DNA of 64,000 nt from Tetradesmus obliquus (GCA_030272155.1 CP126191.1:10004501-10068500); one strand, 5' to 3'. Positions 23,522 to 35,633 are shown, counted from the stretch's first letter. The notes: generated from the letters alone by a model not told the origin. Program-made: numbers and translations.

Positions 23522-26150
23522 ATGAAGGTCCAGGTATGGAAAACTTCAGAACTTCTGTGCAAGGCAGTGACTGGACAGGACTCCCGTTCCAAGCCCGTGC
23601 TCCGTGTTGACAATACTAACAAACATTGAGAAGCCGTGCATCAGCCTTTCAGCACACCAGCATCGTGCACTCGGCGACGGCTTTCTGCTGTGCAGCACTT
23701 GACCATGCTGTAGCACGACCTGACGCTGCCAGTCTTGCCCTTGTGATTCCTGCAGGCCAACAGTACTACAGCTTCATGTTGCTCGGCCAGCCACCAGTGC
23801 CAGTTGATGCCGCCCGCGACCCGCTGCCAGGCTGCCACAAGGACAGGCAGCAGCCAGCACCAGCAGCAGCAGCAGCAGCACCTGTGCCGCTTCCCGAGCG
23901 CAATCATGCAGCAGACGTTGCTGCCACCTTGGGAGCAGCATCAGCAGACTGCGCATCATCGCCTGTGGTGCCAGCTGCTGCTGCGGCTTCTGCTGTGGCA
24001 GGTGCAGCTGCAGAGGCGCCTGCAGGCACTGCAATTCCAGCAAGCAGTGCTGCTTGTGGTGCTGTGGATGCACCAGCAGCCCGGCGTGCAGCTGCTGCAG
24101 GAGTCGCTCCAGCACCTGCGGCTTTTACACAAGCAGCAGCTGCACAGGCCTTGCAGCGTGGCTTTTTCAGGGCAGCTAAGCGGAAGCCGGAGCCATGCAA
24201 GGGCCAGCTGCAGGGGCAGCAGAGGCACAAGGCACGCCGCACTGCTGCCAGCGCTGCTGTTGCACATGCAGACGAGTCCGGCGCAGGCAGCGGCGCTGCC
24301 GCCGCAGAAGTGCCTGCAGATGCAGCAGTTGCTGTCATTGCTGGAGCGTGTTTGCGGTCCCAGCCCTGCTACAGCATTAGTACTGGTGAGTGCAACGTTC
24401 GAAGAGCATGGCCAGCCTTGATTGTAATGCCTGTTCTGCATATAATCCTTGCATGTGTGTCGTGGGCGTTGCTTGTCACCTGGCACGTGCATGTATGCAC
24501 TGAACAGATTTTGCTGTGTCCGTGCATGTATGCACTGAACAGCATTGCTGTGCCCGTGCATGTATGGACTGAACAGTATTGCTGTGCCCGTGCATGACTG
24601 CAGTGAACGGTATTGCTGTGCCATCTCTCTGCCTGCAGGCACGCAGCAAGCTGGCAGCACAGTGCAGGCAGAGGAGGTGCAGCGCAGCAGGGCAAGCCAG
24701 CATGGCTCGCAGCAGCAGCAAGAGCAGGATGCTGATGCTGTTGCCATGGATCCTGATGTATGCCCCCCGCAGCAGCAGCAGCAGATGGCTGGCTACACGG
24801 TTGGCTGCCCATGTGACCTGGCACATAAGCAGCAGCGTGGAAGCCGCTGCTGCTTTATCGCCACATGAGCAGCATAAGCCTGCTCCAGCACCTGTGGCAA
24901 CAGCAGAGGTTGCACAGGATGAACAAGACATGGCTGTTGACCTGTATGCTGCAGAGGTGCCGGCCTTGCTGGAAGCTGCTCCTTCTGCAGTTGCGGCGGC
25001 AATTGCAGCAGCAGTAGGATGTCGGGACAGCAATCCTGACAGTGGCCAAGGAGGGACCAGCACGTGTGACAAGGGTGCAACCGCAGAATCCAGGCAGCAC
25101 AGGGACCACCAGCAGCAGCAGCAGCAGCAGAAGCCCAGTTGCTGGTTGAGCCACTGCAGTGACCGTTCCATGGAGCAATCACAAGAGGGTGCTGTAGCAG
25201 GCGAAGCAACCCCACCACCTACGCCAGCAGCTGCTGCTGCAGCACCAGTGCCACAGGTACCTGCAGCACCAGTGCCACAGGTACCTGCAGCACCAGTGCC
25301 ACAGGTACCTGCAGCAGCTGATCCCACAGGCCGCCGCAGCAGCCATGCAGGAAAAGCCTGTCCCACCTGCTGCAGCAGAGGAGGCTTGCAGGAAAGCGCA
25401 GCAGGAGAGGCGGCAGCAGCGGAAGCTCCTCAAGCTGTTGCAGCAGTGCGAGCAGGTGATGTGTGACAGCCAGCTGCGCAAGCGGCCAATGCTGCAGAGC
25501 CAGCAGCAGCAGCAGCAGCAGCACCAGCCTGGGATGCTGTCGCCACAGCAGGGGCAGGGCAGCGTGCCCAACACCTCAAAGGGTGGGCAGAACAAACAGC
25601 AGCAGCAGGATCTCACGCCCAAATGGGCAAGGCCTCTTGAGGGTCCCGGTGCTCTTGCAGATGACCGCGCTCCCAGCAAGCGCCGCAGGCGGTCCCTGAT
25701 GGAGCTGACAACAGGCAGGGAGGCGCCGGACAGGCAGCTGCAGGCGCAGCAGCTGCTGGCAGCGCAACGGGCAGCAACACTGCAGGGCCAGGCACAGGCA
25801 GCTACGCCTGCGCGGGCGCGCAAAAAGCAGCGGCAGCTGCAGCAGGAGTTGGCAGGTGCAAGCGAAGGTGCAGCTGCAACAACTCGGATGCTGGACCAGC
25901 ACCACAGCTTGGCTCGATTTGTGGCAAGGCCTGCAGGCAGCAACATCAGCAAGCAGGCGGCAGCCTATGCGATTGTGCGCCGCGCAGCAGAGAATGCACA
26001 CAAGCGGGGACCGGGGAATCCGGCTGAGCAGCTGCAGTCAACTGCATGTGTTCAGCAGCCAATCAGGCAGCAGGCACTCAAGCAGCAGCAGCCGCCGCAG
26101 CAGCAGCAGCACAGCTTCGCCTCTGACCAAGAGCCAAGACGAGCAGCAGC
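23522..26150 (+). pseudogene. PolyQ family paralogue copy 3, domain-less and frameshifted
   Basis: Exon-1-like MKVQ lies at 23522-23533, followed by the family intron (donor at 23534, acceptor ending at 23755). This join puts the downstream exon in a frame different from the family frame. Exon 2 reads DPLPGCHKDRQQ and then jumps straight to the Ala-rich part, so the whole N-terminal globular domain is deleted. The second intron (donor 24386, acceptor ending 24638) is preserved. The family frame then ends at TGA 24866-24868 and resumes in other frames (through 25466, then 25345 onward). Conserved pieces include ALADDRAPSKRRRRSLMEL. The right boundary with copy 4 is approximate. I call it a pseudogene; extra unrecognised introns are the alternative. 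Confidence 0.6.
24487..24625 (+). repeat. About 38-bp tandem repeat in intron 2 of copy 3
   Basis: Four diverged copies of a unit containing CGTGCATGTATGCACTGAACAG followed by ATTGCTGTG lie just before the intron acceptor. No coding role is seen. Confidence 0.7.
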
Positions 26151-27200
26151 AGTCCCAGCAGCGGCAGCAGCAGCACCTGGCTTGCTCGCGGAGCCTAGTC
26201 CCGCTGCAGTTCTTGCTGCCGAGTTTGGTGCAGCACAGCCAGACTGTGCAGCATTGCCAGGGGCAACAGCAGCTGCCGTTGGTGCAGCTGCTGTCTCCGC
26301 TGCCGCTGCCGCTGGTGCTGCAGTGTCCGCTGCCGCTGGTGCTGCTGGTGTTTCTGCTGCCGCTGGTGCAGCTGCTGTGTCAGCTGCAGCAGGCGCAGCT
26401 GCATTGTCCGTTGCAGCAGGCGCAGCTGCGTTGTCCGCTGCAGCAGGCGCAGCTGCACAACTGCCTGCAGGCGTTGAACCTCCTGCAAGCGCGGTTGCTG
26501 GAGCTGCCCCTCCTGCAAGACGGTTGCTGGAGCTGCAGCGGATACCGCAGCTCTGCACGCCGCAGCATCGCCTTCAGCTAGTGCAGCAGACACCACAGAG
26601 CCAGCAGCTGTGAGCTGTGACACAGCAGCAGGAGCAGCGGCAGCAGCACAGGCATTGCAGGATGGCTTTGCCATGGCAGCAGAGGAGGAGCAGCCGCAAG
26701 GTGAGGGCAGGCTGCAGGGGCAGCAGGGATTCGATGCGCGCGTCACTGCTGCCGGCGCTGTGGCAGCAGCAGATGCACACAAGTGCGGCACAGGCAGTGG
26801 TGCTGCGCCTGTGCGAGCGCCTGCAGATGCAGCAGCTGTAGGTTCGCAAAAGTATATCAGCATGACTACTGGCAAGTGCAGCGTTTCGGCGCATGATTAG
26901 TTCTATGCATTGAACTGTATTGCACCTGGCAAGGTATGTGTGCATTTCTTGCAATCGTCTGTGTCAGTGCACGCCAAAAATGGGTGTACATCTGCATGTG
27001 CATGCATGTGTGCGCTCACTAAGTGGTTGTGCCCTACCTATTCCTGCAGGCATACAGCAGGCCGGCAGCATGGTGCAGACAGACAAGCAGCACAGTAGTC
27101 AGTCAAGCCAGCCTGGGCAGCAGCAGCAGCAGCAAGGGCAGCAGGGGCAGCAGCAGGTGCGGCCTGCTGACGCTGCTGCCATGGATGCTGGTGTATGCGC

Positions 27201-27232
<32 letters not shown>

Positions 27233-27711
27233 GGCAGCCCGCTGATGCTGCTGCCATGGATGCTGGTGTATGCGCCCAGCAGCAGCAGCAGCAGCAGGGG
27301 CAGCCTGCTGATGCTGCTGCCGTGGATGCTGGTGTATGCGCCCAGCAGCAGCAGCAGTTAGGGCAGCAGCAGCAGCAGCAAGGGCATGCTGGGCCCCCTC
27401 TGGCCGCTTGTAGCTTCATCAGCAGCCTGCTGCAGGAGCAGCCACACAGGCGTGTCTTGAGCGCAAGCAAACAGCGGCAATGTGATCAGCAACAACAGCA
27501 GCAGCAGCAGCAGCAGCCAGAGAGGCTGCCGCACACCGTCACTGGCCCAGGTGACCTGGCAGCTATTCTGGGGGCTGCTGCTGCATCAGCACAAGCACAG
27601 CTTCAGGAGGCCTCAGCAGCTGCTGCAGCAGCAGAGGCCGCACAGTGTGAGCAGGACTCTGCTGCTGAGCGGTGCGCTGCAGAGGTGCTGACACAGCTGG
27701 CAGCTGCTCCT

Positions 27712-27749
<38 letters not shown>

Positions 27750-29120
27750 GCATCAGGACAGCAGGTGTGACAGTGGGCAATGTGGAACAAGCTAAGAGGG
27801 AGATGTCACAACCGCAGACATCAGGCAGCACAGGGACCAGCAGCTGCAGCAGCAGCAGCAGCAGCAGAGCCGCTGCTGCAGCACTGGCACCAACCACAGC
27901 GGGCAGCGGGCACATGCTGTTGCTGCAGCGAATAATAAAGGCACACCACCGCCAGCACCAGCACCTGCTGCAGCTGCAGCACCTGCGGCAGCTGCTAGAA
28001 TGAGCAGCCGCAGCCGCGGCTTGAAGCTCTGCAGACCTCCTGCACCAGAGCTGGCCTGCAGGAATGTGCAGCAGGGAAGGCAGGCGGGCGAGCAGGCACG
28101 GCTGCCAGCGCCAGGCCAGCAGCAGCCGCAGCAGCGACGACGGCAGCAGCAGCAGCAGCAGCAGCAGCGACGACGGCAGCAGCAGCAGCCTGACATGCTG
28201 TGGTGGCAGCAGTGGCAGGGTGCTATGAGGCAAGCCCTCAAAGGTCAGCAGGCCCGGCAGCAGCAGCAGCAGCAGGGCAAGGTGGGATCTGCTACGCGCC
28301 ATGCTGCCAGTGGTGCTGCTGGTACCAACCTTGGACCCGGCAATTACAGCAGCCCCTCTTTCTGGGTGTTCTGCTGGCTGGTAGGGAGACGCCGGCGAGT
28401 CAGCAGGCGCAGCAGCTGCTGGCAGCACAGCAGGCAGCAGTGCAGCGGGGCACAAGCAGCGCCAGAACGGGCCCGGGCCAGCCCTGGGGGAATTTAGAGC
28501 GACTGCCGGGCTGGGGTGTGCGCAAGGCCCGCAGCAGCCGTAGCAGCCGGGTGCCACGTCCAGCACTGTATGTGAAAGCGTCGCTGTTGGTGCTGCTGTC
28601 AGGGTTGGCAGGTGATGCTAAGATGTTGGAAACGCTGGCCATCAGAGCAGTCTTGAGGCATGCAGGCTGTGCCTTCGGCAGCAGCCCCGCCCATGCCATG
28701 CGGCACCAGCAGCATACAGCGGTAGCGGCGGATGTGGCGGCAGCTGCTGCAGCAGCAGACACAACAGCAGCAGCACAAGCTGAGGCGGCGGCAGCAGCAG
28801 ATGCTGATGCGCCAGCAGCAGCAGAAGCTGAGGAGGCAGCAGCAGCAGAAGCTGAGGAGGCAGCAGCAGCAGCGGAGGCGGAAGCAGCTGCGCAGGCGGA
28901 AGAAGCTGAGGCGGCAACAGCAGCAGCAGCAGAAGCCGGGGCGGCAGCAGCAGCGGCGGAGGTAGAAGCAGCTGCGCAGGCCGCAGCAAGGGCAGCGGCA
29001 GCGGCACAAGCCGTGATAGATTTGTGCAAGCGCCAGCGCAGGCGTGCTCAAGCTGCAGCAGCAGCAGTGGCAGCAGCTCCACTGCCTGTGAATGCACTGC
29101 AGGGTGCAGTGGCTGGCATG

Positions 29121-29173
<53 letters not shown>

Positions 29174-29548
29174 TACTCCTCCTCAAGTATCCAGCGTGGC
29201 GCTGCAGCAGGTGCTGCCCAGGCACCCAGCAGGGCTGCAGCAGCTGCCACTGTCACACACAGAATTGATTTAGCTCTGCCGGCCATTGCCGCTGCAAGCA
29301 CCAGCCCAATAGGCCCGCAGTACATGCACTGCCACCCTGGGCAGCAGCAGCAGCAGCAGCACTTGCTGCTGGCTGCGGCAGTCTGTCACCCCGCAGTAGC
29401 TGCAGGCATCGTGCAGCTTGCAGGGCAGGGCATGCCACGCACAGTGGGTTGCCTCTGCCAGGGGTCGTTGACCGCTGCTGTGCAGCAGCTGCTGAGTGCC
29501 ATGCACCTGCTGAGGTTGCCAGGGGCTTCAAGAGAGAAAAGTGCATAA
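26151..29548 (+). pseudogene. PolyQ family paralogue copy 4, fragmented
   Basis: It follows copy 3 directly without its own exon 1. It starts with Ala-rich sequence (AAEFGAAQPDCAALPG), related to copy 3 AATLGAASADCASSP. The exon-2-like part ends SMTTG at 26871. The intron donor there is GC (GGCAAGT) where copies 1 and 3 have GT. The acceptor ends at 27049. Exon 3 (27050-27795) keeps three DAGVCAQ-polyQ repeats and then stops at 27793-27795. Later family pieces are in other frames: AAPLPVNALQG (about 29070), and the C-terminus TAAVQQLLSAMHLLRLPGA ending at 29548, which matches the end of copy 2. As drawn it cannot encode a full family protein. Confidence 0.58.
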
Positions 29549-30109
29549 GTTGGAAGTATAATCAAGGCAACATCTGACGACGGTTTGAGTCACACCAGGG
29601 TGGGGGCATATTGCCTGACACCAGAAGCACAAGGCGTGTATGTGCCTGCAGAGAGTAGGCATGTCTGCTGTTTGTGCTTCACAGCAAACTGCTTGTAGTT
29701 ATGGCAACAGGAGTACTTTGGCCATTCATTAGACTTGACGTAACACGTGTTATGCATCACATCCATTTTACTAGGAACTGTTGAGCGTACATTGATGTTC
29801 CAAGGTTTGCAGAGTGTAGGGCGTTGATTGTGTTATTGCTGCTTGTGAGAGCTAGCCAGGCGCGAAAAATGAGAGCAGCTGGCACGTCCGCTGGCAGCAT
29901 GCATATTGCTGATATCTGCCTAGTGTGATGTCTGTGCGTAGTAGTTGGAGTTGCATGTCTGCGTGCCTTGGCTTGATACATCCAGTGCTGTGGTGTGGAT
30001 CATCGATCAGCCAGTACAGCAGGCTATGCAGTCGAACCGAGTTTGATTTTGATTCTGCAGCACATGGTACACATACCATCATCACTGCACTCTCGCAACA
30101 CGGATCATT
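29549..30109. other. 3' flank of copy 4
   Basis: No gene seen. The part up to about 29940 resembles the 3' flanks of copies 1 and 2. Confidence 0.4.
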
Positions 30110-30249
30110 GCATACTCACTGGATGTGCATACTCACTGGATGTGCATACTCACTGGATGTGCATACCAACTGGATGTGCATACCAACTGGATGTGCATAC
30201 CAACTAGATGTGCGTACGAACTAAATGTGCATACCAACTAGATGTGCAG
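30110..30249 (+). repeat. 17-bp minisatellite, about 8 copies
   Basis: The unit ACTGGATGTGCATACTC and its variant ACTGGATGTGCATACCA repeat in tandem. Drift increases to the right (ACTAGATGTGCGTACGA). It shows as a repetitive MCIPTGCAYQLD frame that is not a real protein. Confidence 0.9.
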
Positions 30250-32793
30250 ATGTGCTCTCCTGCATGCACATAGCCAGGCACTGCGCACTGCCTGCCTCCC
30301 AGCAACATCAAAGGCTGCAACTGAAGCCATGCTGAGAGTCGAGATACAAGGAACCCACAAAACTATGTGTGGCGTGAGAGCTGCTGTGAGTTTGTTCGCA
30401 TTGCTGCGGTGTGCATGAGTGCTTTGGCACATACGGTGGTTTCTGGGATAGTTCCCCGCTGCTGATTGTCCTGCATGCGGTGCTGCTAGAATGACCGTGT
30501 CCCATTTTTGCTCCGGAGTGCCCTGACACATCAGCCCTGAGGCTTCAATCATGCAGACTTATGCAGAGTCATTGAGTTTGTACTGAACAACTTGAGAGGC
30601 CTGCCACAGCACACTAAGATGCTGCGCAGAGTCTATTGGAGAGTGTCTGGCGAGCCTGATGCAGCGCCGAACCTTGGCCCAAATTGCATTTGTGTTGGGG
30701 CAGGGGTTGTATCTAGCTGGAAAGCCCCTGCGCACCTTGCTATCAGCACAATTGGTTCAGATGTCAGGAGGCATGTTCACCAGCTGCGAGCTGACAGATG
30801 AGCACTGCTGGCAGCAATGCCACTGAGCGTGAGTTCGTGTGACTGAAATGGCGTACGCGTGACTGAAATGGCGTGATTTGATGCTACGTGGACGGTTGCT
30901 GATTGAAACTCGTTGTGTGCTGCGCGTTGTTCTTGGTCATTGTGTGCATTGCACACGCGGCACGTGTTTGGATTGCTCAGGATTTGCCAGGCATAGCAAG
31001 GTTGCAGGTTATTGCTTGTATTTCCCACAAGATGGATTTCCTTGTGGCCAGCTTACAATTGGGTGTGCATGTAGAGCCCTTGCATTGCGCAGCATGTCCG
31101 TGCTCAGTGAGCAGATCAGTGCCTCTGGCTACTGACCCCTTGCAGTCGGGCAGCTGACTGAGTCAATTGCGTCTATGCGGCCTATCATAGTCATGCTGCT
31201 GCAGCACGCCAAGGACGAATAAAAGGGTTATGACGTGCATGCAGGTCAATGATTGCAAGCAACGTGTCAGGAATCGGCTCCTTCGCATTCTTGTTCCGGC
31301 AAGTGGGTGGAACGTTGGACATTCCTTGGAGAGGTCCAATCTAGCTGGCGAGGCTGTGCCTCTGGCCCATACGGGCCACGCGTGGCAGTTGGTGTCACCT
31401 GAGTGTTGTGGTGGGCCAGCCTGCAGGATGTTGCCCCTGTGGTCACCCCAAAGAAGCAAGGGTTTGCTGCTGGGCTGCTGAATTGAACACCTTGTAACAT
31501 TGGTGTTAAGAGTTCGAACAGTCGAGTGGTGGCACGATGATCCATAGGATGATGAGATACACCACATACCTAAAGCTGCGGGCAAAGCCGTACACCACCA
31601 TCATCATGTTACAGTCCAGCCACAGAAAACTATCTGTCAACAGCAGCAGCACCGTCACAGGTTGCAGGCGTGGCTGACGGTGCAAGCTGCAGCACAAGTC
31701 ACTGGGAGACAGCTGCGGCCTCTTACTGAACGAGCAGCCCATGCAGTTGTTGAGCAAGATGCGATGCACCTCAGCACAGATGCACTGACAACGCTTGCAG
31801 TGCATGTTCATAGTCGAATGGTGTGCTGTGCTCAAAACCGTGGCCACCAAACTTGCAAACAATGCAGTGCACGTGCAGGAGAACAGCAACCTGGTGGCAC
31901 CCTGTAGCTGTAGCGCGTGGCACAGTGGACGCAGCTCTTTACTGTGCTCAGGCCTCTAAGGAACCTCTGGATGCTGCTGCAACTGCTAATCCCCTTATGC
32001 AGCAGAGACTACATTGGCATTGCTGAGGCTCCCAAACATTGGATCTAGCGCACTGCTGTGCAGCCGTGCTAGCAGTCGCTTCGCCAGGAGTAGTGGCTGC
32101 GCACTGTTGAGCGCCTCTTGTGACACCAAACACAGCTGCATGCGTGCACAGCTTCCCCACAGCCCACCTTCATTGTTGTACAAGTCAGTTGCGCACTCTG
32201 CTCTGAAGGTGCACCTCACTCGCAACAGAGCTTTGGCGTATCAACCACGCAGCAGTGAGGGGGTAAGCCAAGCTCTGCGCATGCAAGAGGAAATGCACCA
32301 CGCAACATGCTGTACACATGCTAACAGCGTCATGTGCAGCATCACTGGCTGCAAGCCGCAACAGCTGCCGCACACTGACTTTAGCCATGCTGCGTGCTCT
32401 GAGTGTGCACACAAACCCAGCAACAGAAACCAAGGCGCGTGCACCGCTGTGAGTAGGCCTGATGTACACACAGGGATCTAACTGAAACAAGGCTCTTATC
32501 CACATGTGCACATCGCTTCAAGGTATAAGTCTTTGTCCAGCCAACAGATGAGATGCGTGCTTGAGCATGGCTTCTTTGTAAGCCTGCTGACGTTCATAGA
32601 CCACTGCACCCGTGAAGCATTTGCACTACACAACGCATGGGGCGGCAACGCTGCCAGGTGTCGCCATCCAGCTGCCGTTGCCACAGCATCAAAGAGACAA
32701 GGAGACTTCACCACACTGGCCTCTTCCCCTCACACATCTTGCCCCAGAGCCCTGCAGCCGCTGCTGTTGACTTAATTTCACAATTTGGCATCA
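30250..32793. other. Intergenic region without a supported gene
   Basis: Several minus-strand frames (31889-31506, 32225-31995, 32511-32185) are open, and some are hydrophobic or Cys-rich. They share no family motif I recognise, and I could not link them by phase-consistent splicing. The DNA is closer to average composition than the CAG-rich areas. It could hold a decayed or very divergent gene. Confidence 0.35.
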
Positions 32794-35633
32794 TCAACCG
32801 CACCAGGCGCGCACATACACCATCTCAGCCGCCTGGCCCTGCCCGCTGCTCGGCAGCAGTGCATGCTCCACTGCCCCACTCAGCACCAGCAGCACCCTGC
32901 CCGACAGCGGCGCCACATCTAGCGCCATCTCACCCCCCTCACATTCCACCCATTCAAAGCCTTGCCGCTCAGCCTCACTCTCTGCTACGCTGATGCCGTC
33001 CAGGCTGTAGGTGTCGTGGTCTGGCGCAGATGCTTCTGCAATGACGCTGCTGGTGGTGCTGCCCATGAAGGGCGGCAGCCTGCAGCAGCAGCAGCAGCAG
33101 CAGTCAGGGCACAGGCACAAGCTGTCAACAACAGATCACATGTAACAGTACAGCACACCGGCCTTTGCGGTTAAGCTAGGCGCTACACACGTGACTGAGC
33201 AGATTGTCATCTACACAGACGCTTGCATGCAGCCAGAAGCAGAAACACCTGCACACAAGCGCTCCTGCCAAGTGCTGTGACAGAAGGGTCACCCACACGC
33301 ATGCTACAGCTGCAACCTAACAAAAAAACATCTCACCTCAGCGACCCGCAGTCACTGATCTCGCTGAAAGTGGTGCCTGCATCACTGCTGGTGGGGCTGC
33401 GCCGCGCAGCAGCAGACGCAGCAGTGGCAGATGGCGGGCCCACCGGGCGCTGCGGCGGCCACAGCCGCAACCCACCACCTCCTTCCCTGTCCCAATCAGG
33501 GTTGACAAACACAAACAGGCTTACGCGCCGCTGCTGCAGCTGCTGCTGCTGCTGCTGCACGGGCGACGGCTGCTGCTGCACCTGCTGCTGCTGTTGCTGA
33601 GCTGCAGACTCAGGCCCTGCGCCAGCGTCGCTGCAGCTGCCGGCGTCTTCGCCTGCCGAAACAACGGGAACTGACTGCGCTGCTGCTGCCCCATTCGGCT
33701 GCCCCTGCCCCTGCGCCGGCTGCTGCTGCTGCTGTATCGACGCCTGGCTGCTGCTCTGTCCTAGTGCTTGCTGCGCCTGCGCCCCGCTGCTGCTGCTCCT
33801 GCCATCATCTGGCAGTGCATCCCTGTGGCGCGGCACAGGCAGCGAGTTGGGAGGCAGCTGGCAGAGGCAGTACTCTGCCCCGCCCTTGCTGCGTAGCCGT
33901 ACAAACTCGCTGAGGTCGTCCTGCAGGTGCACGCAGCAGCACAGAGAGCATGGCGCAGCATGACGTCAGATACAAGACGATTTTCCACAGAAGCAGTGTG
34001 TGCTGCTGACATGTGCTACAACAGAGCATGCACTGATAGCAGCGTTGCAGCAGGCGTCTCATGAGTAGGCTGTTTGTACTGCAGACAAGCCATGTTGACT
34101 TCAGCACTCCCAGACCCCTGCAATGGCCGCATATGCTGCTGTGCAAAGGTGCGCCACAGCTGCCACGCACCTGAATCTCCTGCAGTGCAGCCATGACTGG
34201 CGCAAACACTGCTGTGTCAGCTGGAGGGTGACCAAGCACCAGCGGCATACGCAGCTCACTACAACTGCGCTGCTGCTGCTGCTGCTGTTGCTGCTGCTGC
34301 AGTCCGGCCTGCCACTGCTGCGCAGCACCATTCTGCAGCTGCTGCTGGTGCGTGCCGTTGCTGGCGTTGCTGCTGCAAGCTGCAGCCGCACTGCTGCACG
34401 CGGGTATGTGCTGGCTGTGGCTGCTGCAGCTGCTGCAGGGGCTGCTGCCGAAGCCTGGCGGTATGCTGTGCAGCTGCTGCATGGTGTTGGTAGCTGATGT
34501 GGACAGCACACCCATGTTGACTGCGCTGACTGGCTGCATCAGTCCTGCAGGACAGGCAGCACAACACAAGGGGCTTTGGTCAGCACCAATCCTGCCATGT
34601 AACGCATACAACCACGCAGCTCAGCACAGTATGAGCTCAACATGCCATGATGCAAGCATATGCAGTACAGCACAGCACCGCACACTGCGCTGCGCATGCC
34701 ACATAGGCTGTCCAAGGAACCGAAGTGCAGTTTTCACACCAACTACTCGTGCCAGCAGAACTGGTATTGAATTGTACTTCACCACTGGTGCTTGCAGGCA
34801 CTACATGTGCTCGCTGCGCCTTGCAGGAACATTGCAGCGCACCTCGCTGGCTGAGGCGCAGCGCTTCTGCCTTGATGCGTGCTGCTGCCTCCCTGCCGAT
34901 AAAGTTGTCAATGACAACATAGCCGTGCTGCCTGAAGTCCTCCACCTGCACCATGCTCATGCGCTTGAGCGGCAGCGGCGGGTGCGAGCGGCGCTCAAAC
35001 AGGCGGCAGCAGACCTTGCAGGAGAGGTTGGCAGCAGAGGTGGAAGGGTGGTGCAGCAGGAACGCAAGGATACGTCACTCAGCAGAAGTGCATGTCAAAT
35101 TTGGTTGCGGATGATGACCGAGGCAAAGCCAGCAGGATGAGGAACAGTGCTTAGTGCTGATAGCATGCACAGTCACCGCTTGCAGTGCATGCGGTCAGCG
35201 CAGCATAGGCAGCTCAGCTGTGCAGCCGCAGTGTGGCATGCAGCAAAGCCAACAGCAGCCCTCAACCCCTATGGAAGCACACCTGCAGGGGAGGATCACG
35301 GTGCAGCAGGTGCAGGGAGTGAGGCAGACTCAGCTCCTCCTCTGACAGGGGCACCCCTGCTCTGCCATGTTCTGTTGCTGCACCATCCGACTCCCGCTCC
35401 TCCTCAGGGTCCTCAGGCAACGGTGAGACTCCACCACGCTGCTCGGCATCCTTTGCATCGTCTCCGTCCTTCTCTTCTCCCCCTCCACACTCAAACAGAT
35501 TCAGGTCCCTGATGCGTGATGCTAGCGAGGTGGTTGTTGCCACCGTAGATGCTATGCTATGCCGATCTACCGAATGGACGCTCTGACGGTCCTCTTCTGG
35601 CTCTGCGAGCGTGAAGCCAACCATCGCGTGCAA
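32794..35633 (-). CDS. 2-oxoglutarate/Fe(II) dioxygenase, prolyl-4-hydroxylase (EGLN) type
   Basis: Five exons on the minus strand: 35633-35283, 35014-34843, 34544-34171, 33920-33337, 33079-32794, all phase-consistent, 588 residues. The acceptor of exon 2 is CAAG rather than CAG. The acidic N-terminus (residues 1-117) is followed by KRMSMVQVEDFRQHGYVVID, typical of the start of this fold. The iron ligands are visible as H331-R-D333 (PRHRDALPDD) and H566 (GAVEHALLP). The strand FVFVNPDWDREGGGGLRLWP matches the EGLN-type core. The usual 2OG-binding Arg after the distal His is not where expected (AAEMVYVRAW). About 90 residues of polyQ/Ser sequence (about 338-429) interrupt the core between the HxD motif and the next strand. 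Oxygen-dependent hydroxylation of a protein substrate is likely from the family; the substrate is unknown. Confidence 0.85.

Noticed and set aside
30110..30249. CRISPR-like array
   Set aside because: The units are contiguous with no spacers, and the DNA is clearly eukaryotic.
31506..32225. Minus-strand hydrophobic frames as a possible membrane protein gene
   Set aside because: They cannot be joined in phase and carry no family motif; composition alone is not enough.
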